Below are positions 1 through 8,699 of a stretch of 64,000 nucleotides of DNA, in pieces (the stretch's first letter is position 1; every line of letters starts with the position of its first letter). The stretch spans positions 4,148,859 to 4,212,858 of the forward strand of contig CM044967.1 of assembly GCA_024516035.1 (NCBI GenBank), given 5' to 3'. Source of the DNA: Bactericera cockerelli (Eukaryota > Arthropoda > Insecta > Hemiptera > Triozidae). Made by a program: the position numbers and the translations under genes. The notes beneath the pieces were generated by a model. It saw only the letters and a list, made by a program, of their open reading frames with translations, was not told where the DNA came from and did not search any database.

Positions 1-129
1 ATCAGCCATGTCATGGGCGATATGGCTGGAATAAAAGAAATAAATCATTAATAATCCCATACAGCACAGAAAGTGTTTATAAAGATTTTAAAAACACTTA
101 TTCTGACAAGATTTAAATATTTTATAAAA

Positions 130-365
130 CCCATCTACTCGTATACTTATAAAAGAGAGTTTCACTGACTGACTGACTGATTCATCACTGTTTTTCCGAA
201 CTGGTAAGTCCTAGGAAGCTGAAATTTAGTAGGCAGCTTTGTCTTATAGATTTGCAATGAGACGGGATTTTTCGAAATTCCCACTACAACACCTGCCATT
301 GGCGAAAAAGGATTTTTTGCTTTCCGGCCATGCCTCGGCCCGCGAAGCAGGCGACAGCCCGCTAG
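130..365 (+). mobile_element. Helitron-like non-autonomous element (3' end)
   Basis: Starts in a TATAAAAGAGAG stretch with (GACT)n, contains the block GAAATTTAGTAGGCAGC, and ends GGCGACAGCCCGCTAG|T after a GC-rich self-complementary stretch. A CTAG end followed by T fits the Helitron CTRR rule. Related ends lie at 24,898 and 56,480-56,700. Confidence 0.45.
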
Positions 366-436
366 TTTTTACATAAACACTTTTATAAGGTTACTATGAA
401 TTTCCTCTCCTGGGGATTTTATAAACATATTATATG

Positions 437-694
437 TTTCGTGTTATTATATCACCATATTATTGGGTAACGCAAAGCTTATAGACCATTTTCTTTTCAA
501 TGGATTTCGTAATATCTTATTTCTGCCCATACTTCCGCCAGTGGTCACAGCCCACATTAAAGCTTTGAATGTTACTCCGTAACATGTACAGAGCAGAAAC
601 TTTGTACAGAGTAGAAAATCCGATTCCGGTGGGATTCGAACCCAGGTCACCGTGCGTGCAAGCCTATAGCGCGCTACCCACTTGGCCACGGTGA
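437..694 (-). mobile_element. SINE family E, tRNA-headed
   Basis: The head on the minus strand begins GTCACCGTGGCCAAGTGGGT with an A-box-like and a GGTTCGAATCC-type B-box region (near 630-650), and the body extends to a GTGTTATTATATCACCAT tail. Matches at 9,262-9,543, 18,215-18,386 and, in part, 46,090-46,245 and 46,773-46,826. Confidence 0.65.
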
Positions 695-727
695 CTACTC
701 AGAAAATAAAAAAGTAAAAATGTTTTA

Positions 728-984
728 TGGGCCCGATTAGGACTGATGAGTCCCATTATTTCAACAGTAAGCCCAAGACGTATTATTATAATAATAACTC
801 TTTATTGACAAGAATAATATTGACAAAGGGCGTGATTATTGCCTGAGGCAATCTCTGCCATCAAACCCATTATTAGGTGGTCAAAATCCCAAATGGGAGA
901 GTAACTTTTCATGTCCCGATTGAGTTTCGAACCAGCAACCACTGGATTACCAGACAGACTCCTTGAACACTGAGCTAACGGGAT
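728..984 (-). mobile_element. SINE family A split by a repeat-N copy
   Basis: A-family head (complement of ACTGAGCTAACGGGAT) and tail (GCCCGATTAGGACT) are separated at the ATTATTATG site by 790-866, which is a copy of the N repeat (TTATTGCCTGAGGCAATCTC). This gives a relative age: A first, then N. Confidence 0.6.
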
Positions 985-1397
985 AGATTAAATTTCTTCG
1001 TGTTATTATATCACAACTTCAGTGTCTGATGATGATAATTTTCAGTGTATTACTTTTGAGAATTAGGAAGTATTGTGTTTTTTTACGAGCAACATTTGTC
1101 TGTATTCATAGAAATAAACACTATATTATGTATATTAAAAGTATTATAACATTAAAAATAACATTTCTAAATGGTAGTCCAAGTAGTCCCACCTAATGAA
1201 ATATTTTTATTTGTAGAATAAGTTGTGAACCAAGCAGCAAAATTAAAACCGGGAGCTTTCTATGCTACTCTCAACACACCAATTTTGAGAAGCTCAAAAC
1301 TTCATAGGTCACTAGTGATCTTATAGAACAGTTTAAAAATGAATTTTTAATATCCGATACCTACATAATATATTATTATAAATTAATTTCAACTTAC

Positions 1398-1545
1398 AGA
1401 GCTACGAAAAAAATCACGCTGTGGAACTGCCCTCTAGCGATCCGGGCTTTCACGAAAAGCGCAAAAGTATATGCCAGAAGATAATTGTCCGCTAGAAGGT
1501 TACAGCGATCATCGGCAAGGAAACACTTTATGGTGTAGTCATAAT
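1398..1545 (-). CDS. Speedy/RINGO-like exon (CDK activator core, partial gene)
   Basis: 148-bp exon on the minus strand with a strong acceptor (TGTTATTTCAG before 1545) and donor GTAAGT after 1398, open in only one frame. It encodes YDYTIKCFLADDRCNLLADN followed by YLLAYTFALFVKARIARGQF and HSVIFFVAL. This matches, in order, the Speedy/RINGO core: (FL..D.C..LAD.YLLA.TF..F..A......H...FFVAL), where family members continue with YLAN. Speedy proteins bind and activate CDK1/CDK2 without being cyclins, acting in meiotic maturation and cell-cycle entry. Neither the preceding exon nor the following acidic and FPW-containing exon was found, so the gene must extend across long introns or beyond position 1. 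It could also be a retained relic exon, although its splice sites and frame are intact. Confidence 0.68.
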
Positions 1546-1738
1546 CTGAAATAACACAATAGCAATAAAATATTTAATAATAATAATAATGCCCGGTATG
1601 CGGGTACATGTATTAATGGTACAATACCTTTATACAAATTATATACATGTCATAAAAACATTAAATTCTAGAAGAACAATGGTGAACAATTTAAATCGGG
1701 TGAAAAATGAAATATAAGATATGGAAAGGAAGGAAAGT

Positions 1739-1880
1739 TATCATATTAGTGTTAATCACTATCGTGATATCACAACTACTCAAACTAGCTTTACTAAATA
1801 TACGCTGAAACCGAGACTTGAACCACCGACCTCCAGGTTACAAGTCCGCTGCCTTATCGATCAAGCTACTGAGGTCGGTG
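1739..1880 (-). mobile_element. SINE family C, tRNA-headed
   Basis: Complement of GACCTCAGTAGCTTGATCGA...GGTCGGTGGTTCAAGTC...TTTCAGCG, with the 3' end GTGATATCACG..AGTGATTAACAC. A-box- and B-box-like pol III motifs are visible. It is the commonest ~140-bp repeat in the window. Confidence 0.7.
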
Positions 1881-2035
1881 AAAATAAAGAATGTAAAATA
1901 TGAAAAAGAAGAAAAAAAAAAAAAAAAAAGCAGCAGAACATTATTTTCAAAATATCATTTGCATGTGTCATCATTCGGTTGAGAGGGGCATAGTAGGTGT
2001 AATTGGTTGCGCATTTGTTGACATAAATTTTTTTT

Positions 2036-2420
2036 TTACCTCTCAAACGGCCGATGACAATCAAGTGTGACAAGTCCCAATAACTTGGGACTGTCTAGTT
2101 CACCATTACACAATTTGATGAAAAAGTTGTCCTCTGCTGCGAAAAAACGAATGAATTTCGGTAAATCATTAAAGAATAGGCTGAAAAATAGAGGACGAAT
2201 ATGGCTACCTTGACCAACTCCAGAAAGAACTTTTATGGGATTTGAAAGAGTTTCGCCGATTTGAACGGCTTGAGTTCTATCTTGAAAGTAGTCAGTTAAC
2301 CATTGGAGAAAAGGAGCCGCCAATGCCATAAGATTTTCAATTTTTCAGTGAGAAAACCACAATCAAACTCTATCAAATGCTTTGGCAACATCTGTATAGA
2401 CGGAATGATCCTTGTTGAAA
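2036..2420 (-). pseudogene. Decayed non-LTR retrotransposon reverse transcriptase fragment
   Basis: Minus-strand sequence reads like the palm of a Jockey/CR1-type LINE reverse transcriptase. A DVAKAFDRV block (motif A, about 2,369-2,398) is followed out of frame by WLTDYFQDRTQAVQIGETLS and SGVGQGSHIRPLFFSLFFND (motif B). The catalytic FADD is degraded to FAAED. At least one frameshift separates motif A from the downstream 97-codon open frame, and nothing recognisable continues on either side, so it is a dead 5'- and 3'-truncated copy. A repeat-H copy (2710-2484) abuts it. Confidence 0.75.
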
Positions 2421-2483
2421 AAGATTCAAGGATGTCATTTTGATTTACAGTAATATTCTTTTACCAATCTAAGATGTTTAGGT

Positions 2484-2710
2484 ATTGTTGTAACGAGCCA
2501 ACTCAAGGGGAAAAGTTGGCTCGTTCTGAACCCACATATTTCTATGTGCTATCAACCATTGTGAGAACTCGGGGTTTATTTTTATAAGCCATTAAAACCC
2601 TTGGGAAACTGCAAACCTTGCTTGTTACGGATGGCTGACCGTTCTCTGTTTATAGTCCTCTATGAGTCTAGCGAGCCTGGTCTTGTCTCTGTTTAACGTC
2701 CCCCAGCCAG
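2484..2710 (-). mobile_element. Repeat H copy
   Basis: Complement of the H consensus (GGGGGACGTTAAACAG...GACTATAAACAGAGA...CATAGAAATATGTG...GAGCCAACTT). About ten copies on both strands; full copies are ~270 bp and end in (CAA)n, a SINE-like tail, but no tRNA head was recognised. Confidence 0.65.
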
Positions 2711-2909
2711 ACATTCAATTTTCAGAGACTTTTTATTTGAATGAAAAAAGATATCATCAATATCACTATTTTCATTAGTGTATAAAACTGGATAAAATGT
2801 TATATCCGTTTTTTATTAACTACTGACTACATTTTGTTAACCACTGACTAAAATTGAGTGTTGATTAAATAAAATCATTGATTAGTGTGACAATTGATAA
2901 CAGGGCCTT

Positions 2910-3048
2910 CATCATTATCATAAAGGTGGCGTCATCGTAAACGATGGTAGACAGACAGTGGAGGAATGACTCAGCACTTCTACCACTGTCTTTACAAGGG
3001 GCTAATAATTAACAAGGGCCCGCAGAACCAACCCAATGCTGGTCTACT
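2910..3048 (+). repeat. Repeat I copy
   Basis: A ~135-bp segment (GGTGGCGTCATCGTAAACGA to AACCCAATGCTGGTC) recurs at 28,158-28,292 inside CDV3 intron 2 with few differences. Class unknown. Confidence 0.6.
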
Positions 3049-3818
3049 CCCTGTTTATAGTCCCCCAGCCAGACTGTCAACAATTTTTGAAAAACAAATT
3101 TTCTATTCAAATTTAATGAACTCCAGGAAACGGAATAGGTACCCTATATTGAAAAGCCAAACATCGTTTAGACTACTATCTTTTGCCAGCAGTGATTTGA
3201 TGATAGAAATGTATTGCGGAGCCATTGTTCAAGAAAATAAATATTTTTAACTTATTTTGAGACTTTGGAGCTTACACGTGAACTTATGCAATTGTGAATT
3301 GCGAAGGGAGAAAATGGGGCAAGCGATTTTGAAATTTTCTCAAGAAACCGAAATTTTTTAAAAATTGAGATTCGATTAATCGATCCATAAATCGATTTTT
3401 TTTCCTCTCCTGCATCCATACTGATGTGAATAAAAAAGAGATTTTTTGAAGTACCTATTGTAACTTTTCATTTTCAAAATAAACGTACTAATAGTTATAT
3501 AAAATTTTATGCCACTTGAGTTGTAAGACACTCATGTGCACAAATGATCACAGTAAAATAAATTATGAAAAGTCAAAGAGAGTAAAATGAATTCATTGAA
3601 AGCTGTATTGAAGAATTAAAATGAGGTTCTAAGTAATCTAAAAGCTTACCTTGGATAAAAACAAAATACCTAAAAGTAAACTGTAAAATAGACATTGGTA
3701 AAAGAAGAGTATTTTGAACCCACCAGTGGCGATTAATTTTCAAGAGAATAGTACGCTGGTCCCAAAATAAGCCAAAATATAAAAACACTCATTACCCTCA
3801 TTACACTCATTACCCCCC

Positions 3819-3962
3819 AAACAATCGAGATAAAAAAAATTCAAGTTCAATAAGATAAAACTAAAAAATCCCATGCTGTAATTTTATCCCATTTTATTTC
3901 CCTCCATGTTGAGGGAAATTTCAATAATTATTTCCCGTGGAATTTTTTTATCTCGATTGTTT
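3819..3962. mobile_element. Short terminal-inverted-repeat element
   Basis: AAACAATCGAGATAAAAAAA at the left matches, inverted, TTTTTTTATCTCGATTGTTT at the right; 144 bp, AT-rich, no ORF. No clear target duplication, so the superfamily is unassigned. Confidence 0.55.
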
Positions 3963-4461
3963 CGCAGGAAAAAAGTCTGTGCTTCACAGATATAAAGTGG
4001 TTTATGTCCACAGATTTATTGATCATAAAAAAAAATAAAAACCTCGCAGTCCGGGCACTTTATGATAATTTTGGTTAGAGTCGGTTAGACCATGCCATGG
4101 GGAATAGAAAATCGTTGAATTGGAATTAAGATCATATTTCACGACACTAAAATGGGCTTTTTCGACTGAGAGACAATTTCATTTCAGAAAGTTTGTGTCC
4201 ACAACACACAACTTGGTAAACTAATTTTACAGCTACAGTCAAACCTGGAATATAAGAGAAAGCAATGGTTTAACAACAAATGATCTCAATCAGTTTTGTG
4301 CCATGATGTTAGATGTATTTGCCTCGGTTTCCAGCCCCCAAAAAATCCAATGAAAGTCCTTAATTCAAGTCCAAATGTACGAACCGAATCCGTCTGTAAA
4401 ACAATATCTATTTTGTTTTTGTTGTAGGGGTTTTAGTTTCAGAGGAAGCAGGTTATTGGTC

Positions 4462-4668
4462 TGTCCCGGTAGCACAGTGGTAAAGTCAGCACTGTGTGAA
4501 ACCAGAGATGTCAGAGGTCGCGGGTTCGAAACCAGCCGAGACAAGACAAGTTATTCCTCCCATTTGGGATTTTTACCACATAATAATACGTCTTGGGCTT
4601 ATGCTGAAATAATGGGACTTAATAGTCCTAATCGGGCAGTATAAATAAGGCGATATTATTATTATTAG
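4462..4668 (+). mobile_element. SINE family A, full length
   Basis: Head TGTCCCGGTAGCACAGTGG, B box GGGTTCGAAACC, body CCCATTTGGGATTTTTACC, central ACCACATAATAATA, 3' end GGGCAGTATAAATAAGGCGA and an (ATT)n tail. The pol III boxes sit where a tRNA-derived SINE has them. Confidence 0.75.
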
Positions 4669-6298
4669 TTCATCTCCTACAATCTTGAACTGGGGCTGTC
4701 GTTACTTATGGGTGCGCAAAGCTTGTCCGTTTGTGAGATTCCTCTCCTCATAGGGGGCTTGGTTGCTATCTAGCGGCTAGACAGTCTAGGGTTGACAACT
4801 CACACAGATAACCAACCAACTGAGAGAACCAGGATCTAGATTACCTCTAGACGAGACTGCTCCTCCCAACCACCTCACCTAATTCTGCCTGTAGACAGAT
4901 ACAGTTGCTCGGAGTGTAGTAGCTTGGAACCTAGGTGAGAGTTGAGGCAGACATGGTGACCAATGACCATCCCTCCGCTGCCCTAGTTTTTATTGCAGTT
5001 GCTTTGCTGAGAGATAATATACCTATAAACCCCCATTAATTAGTGTGATTTTCTGCCACTTTTGAATAGGTACCTAATAATTTCCCAAAGGTTAATAGCT
5101 TGTAAAGAAAAAGCCCAAGTTCTCAAGAGGGCTGATGGCACATAACAATCTGGTTCATAACAAACCAACAAAAGTTCGCTGCAGACCATCAAAAACTGTA
5201 GCCTGGTTGAAACAACAACAACTACAATATATTATTAATAATAAATTATTTTTTCCCTTGTAAACAGGGTACATAAGGTCAATTTTTTCATATTTTTATT
5301 TTTTATCTTTTAGCCAGGCATGACAAAAAAAGCGACAAAACTACACCAGTTCTGTCACAATCCCAAATATATATAATTTGAGAACTAATAAGTTTTGCTA
5401 GATCTTTTTCACAATGTAAGTAGTCCCAGCTTTGGAAATTATTCAGAGAAAAGAAAAAACAGAGATATGTGTAATTATTAATTTTGCATATTTATTAAAT
5501 CAATTATTTGACTTAAAACACACGCTGCCCCTTTGCTTTATTATAAACCAAGTTAATATGAGGTTTAAGAAAGGAAAATGATATAAATTTATTGGTATAG
5601 GTAATTAAGAATAGAAATTATTAAATAGAAAACCATATGCCCTGGGATTTGAAATAGAGAAAAACATAAAAAAAAAAAATATTTAAGTAAATAAGGAAAG
5701 TAATATTAATAAGTTTTTCTAAAAAAAATCATCATGCCTATGCAAGTATATCACTACAAGAGTTTCAAAAAATGGTATTTGCACATATCATACTTGAATG
5801 AATCATATAAAACAATGATTAAATTGTTTGGCTTTGGTTGAGATGTATTAATCTTCACATTTTTTTTAAATATTAAATGAAATGTTCTAATTAAGTACCT
5901 CAGTTGTCAAAAGTAAATATAATAATAACAATACAAAAGCAGAAAAAAAAATACATATTCCAAAGATTGCTGATGTTTGTGTCAATGAGTGTTCAAAAAT
6001 AAAATTATCTCTACAGTTCAAAAAAGGTTACATAAAGAAAACATTATTTTCTAAAAGAAAGGATGTTTAATGTAGAAATAAAATTATGGTCTCTTTTTGA
6101 GTTGAAAAAAAAAACACTATTCAAAATTAATGTAGAACACCCACATCACGCTATACTATTAAGTAAATAATATGTACTTTAGTTGTCAAATTTAATTAAG
6201 ATAAGTAATAATACTACTAAGAAAAGATACACACTCAAAGATAGCTAGATTTTTGTATCTTATTGAACCATTAAATCATATGAAAGAAGATCCGTCCC
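4669..6298. other. AT-rich stretch, no gene seen
   Basis: Contains a CAACAACAACTACAA tail near 5,212 that looks like the end of a degraded H copy. The rest, especially 5,250-6,298, is very AT-rich with homopolymer runs. No exon with splice signals found on either strand. Confidence 0.5.
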
Positions 6299-6366
6299 TT
6301 TATTTTTAATGTAATAAGGGTAAAGTAATGATAACTTTGTTTGGATGAAGGAGAATGCATTGGTTG

Positions 6367-6528
6367 TCAATTGGCTGAGGCTACTTCACCAACGTATGAA
6401 GAATAAGGAATGAAGTCTTCGTAGTGTCCAAAAATGTGAGGAAGCTCATCCCAGGAATCATTACGTACGGGCTGAGTTTCTCTGATGAAATGATCAACAG
6501 TCAATGGCAGACGATCCTTCAACATGAC
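6367..6528 (-). CDS. Unidentified terminal coding exon, in phase with ODC exon 4
   Basis: After an acceptor (TTTTTCAACAG) the frame is open for 53 codons to a TGA at 6369-6367: VMLKDRLPLTVDHFIRETQ, PVRNDSWDELPHIFGHYEDF, IPYSSYVGEVASAN. A poly(A) signal AATAAA (complement at 6299-6304) follows about 65 bp later, as expected for a last exon. Its phase (0) would join exon 4 of the ODC-like gene directly. I do not recognise the peptide and it does not look like the usual ODC C-terminus. It may be an alternative end giving a truncated ODC product, the divergent last exon of ODC with intermediate exons missing, or the last exon of another gene. Confidence 0.45.
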   Translation of the reverse strand, partial: VMLKDRLPLTVDHFIRETQPVRNDSWDELPHIFGHYEDFIPYSSYVGEVASAN

Positions 6529-6779
6529 CTGTTGAAAAATACACAGTTACTATCTATTTATTTTAATGTAGATCTTGTTGTTGTTGTAGCGACGTTTCCC
6601 CTTTGAGCTATACATCAACATCCTCTTCTTCCTTGTTTGGTAGGTCCAGGAATTTGCGACCTCTATTGGATGAGACCACAGATCTGACGATGGCCGGTTC
6701 TACGTACCGGGGCGACCTGGATGGACTACCAAGGATCAACCAAGGAAGAACATTCACCAAGGGCCATCACCCCCCCTCG

Positions 6780-6920
6780 ACAATCAATGTAGATCTTATT
6801 ACTATCTGTTCGTTACTCAAACTCGCTTTACTAATTTTTTGCCAACCTTTGGATTCGAACCACCGACCTCCAGAAAAACAAGTCCGCCGCTTTCTTGATC
6901 AAACTACTAAGGTGGGTACA
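6780..6920 (-). mobile_element. SINE family C (diverged)
   Basis: Keeps the complement of the CCACCGACCTCCAG and CAAGTCCGCCGC blocks and the CTCAAACTCGCTTTACTAA 3' part, with an internal change. Lies just upstream (on the minus strand) of the unidentified terminal exon. Confidence 0.6.
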
Positions 6921-7203
6921 CATTAAGAACTCTAAAGGAAGGAAGATATTTCGTGGTAATAGACACCCTTATGAGAGTATTATTTCTGGAAGGCATATGA
7001 AACTAAATTTTCCTGACTAAATGCAGCACATAAAACAAATGCTGATGCAAAGTAGTTTGGAAAGGTTGAAAGTAAGACATTTTGTTATACCTCTGTGGTG
7101 TACTGGAGTCTTGAATTTTGCGTATTGTTTTAAATGGAAAATTACCATAAACAATTCAGATGGATTGTAGATATAATAATATCGCCTTAAATAATAATAA
7201 TAA

Positions 7204-7465
7204 TAATAATATCGCCTCATTTATACTGCCCGATTAAGACTATTAAAGTCCCATTATTTCAGCAGTAAGCCCAAGACATATTATTATGTGGTAAAAATCT
7301 CAAATGGGAGGATAACTTGTCATGTCCCGGCTGGGTTTCGAACCACGACATCTGGATTATCTGGATTCACAGAGTGCCGCTTTTACCACTGAGCTACCGG
7401 GACAGAATTGTAGATATAATCTGGATTCAGAGAGTGTCGCCCTTACCACTGAGCTACCGGGACAG
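7204..7465 (-). mobile_element. SINE family A with a duplicated head
   Basis: A full A copy (7,405-7,204, minus) is followed at 7,416-7,465 by a second partial head repeating CTGGATTCAGAGAGTG and CACTGAGCTACCGGGACAG, with GTAGATATAAT at the junction. This suggests a local duplication or a second truncated insertion. Confidence 0.65.
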
Positions 7466-7486
7466 ACATAATAATAATATAATCTA

Positions 7487-7772
7487 AGTCGTATTTTTTC
7501 TTTCTAACTAAAAAAAAATTCCTGGTTAGGTTTTTTCCAAATATTTCCATTTTATTCCAAGGTCATTCGTGAAAGAAAAATGCGTTTGGTTACTTTTAAA
7601 GGTAAACAATGGACTTAACCTATAAAAGAACTGGAAGCAAGAATTTTCTACTTCCATTTTGGTTAACTTTGGAAGTGGAAATCTTTCCTCTCCCAAAAGA
7701 AAAATGACTTGCTTCCAGTTTGGTTCATTTTATTCCCGTTTGGTTCACTTTGGTTAGAAAGAAAAATACGAC
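7487..7772. mobile_element. TIR element next to ODC exon 4
   Basis: Left end AGTCGTATTTTTTCTTTCTA pairs with right end TTAGAAAGAAAAATACGACT. TCTA flanks both ends. The interior is self-complementary (GGAAGCAAGAATTTT / CTTGCTTCC). No ORF. It ends 44 bp from the ODC exon 4 donor. Confidence 0.5.
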
Positions 7773-7815
7773 TCTATTGTGACCCAACTCGTGAAGCATA
7801 GAAAGAAACCAGTAC

Positions 7816-7963
7816 CACATGGAAGGACACGCCCACCACCGCCAGGTCCAGAGAGCGGGCCAGACGCAGCAGGCGGGGAGCTTCTGACAGAGCGTCACAG
7901 CCAAACTTCATGCCCAGGTTGCACTGGGCCACCTCGGCATCGCAGCGGATGCGAATCACGAGT
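7816..7963 (-). CDS. ODC: ODC-like exon 4
   Basis: Acceptor TCCCGCAG before 7963, donor GTACTGG after 7816; 148 bp, completing the split Gln codon from exon 3. It encodes [20 protein letters not shown], then [20 protein letters not shown] and AVVGVSFHV. The final His is the conserved cofactor-stacking His of ODC. The exon is GC-rich compared with its surroundings, as expected for conserved coding sequence. It ends in phase 0. Confidence 0.86.
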
Positions 7964-8663
7964 CTGCGGGACATGAGAACGGAATAGTAAAATTAATTTT
8001 ATTTATTTTTTGATGATAAATTCAATTCAATTTAATTCATATATTTATTGTGTTGTTTAACATACCATTATACACAATTTACAAAACATAAAATTAATTT
8101 TTTTATACTATACCATACAATGTACCTAAAACTTAAAAACTAGCACTATCTAATAACATTATTTAATAACATAAAAGTTATCATGTTTGTGTTAATCACG
8201 ATGTGATATCACAATTACTCAAACTCACTTTACTAAATCTACGCTGAACAAGGGACTCGAACCACCGACCTCCGGTTACAAGTCCGCCGCCTTGTCGATC
8301 GAACTACTGAGGTCAAAAACCAAGTCGAAATATTGTTTATCATCATTTATTAAGTATTTTATCACCATTTTTTTTCAACATTTAAAAATCGATAGTAAAG
8401 AAATTTCTAGCGTCTGTGCAAGGAAAAAAAAAAAAAAAAAATTGGTAGCATGAAATTTTTTGCAGTTTTTTTGTCATTCTAATGTCTCATGTGGTCGAAC
8501 AAAGGAATTACCACACTACAGCCTAAACAACTAGAGCACAAATAATGTGCATGGTGAATTAGAATTAGCGACGAGCATGTGTGTACGAGGGACGAGAAGA
8601 AGATACAGAAGTGGAGAGTCATTATTAGGATTTGAGTAAAAGAGAGGGAGTAAAAAGAAGAAG

Positions 8664-8699
<36 letters not shown>

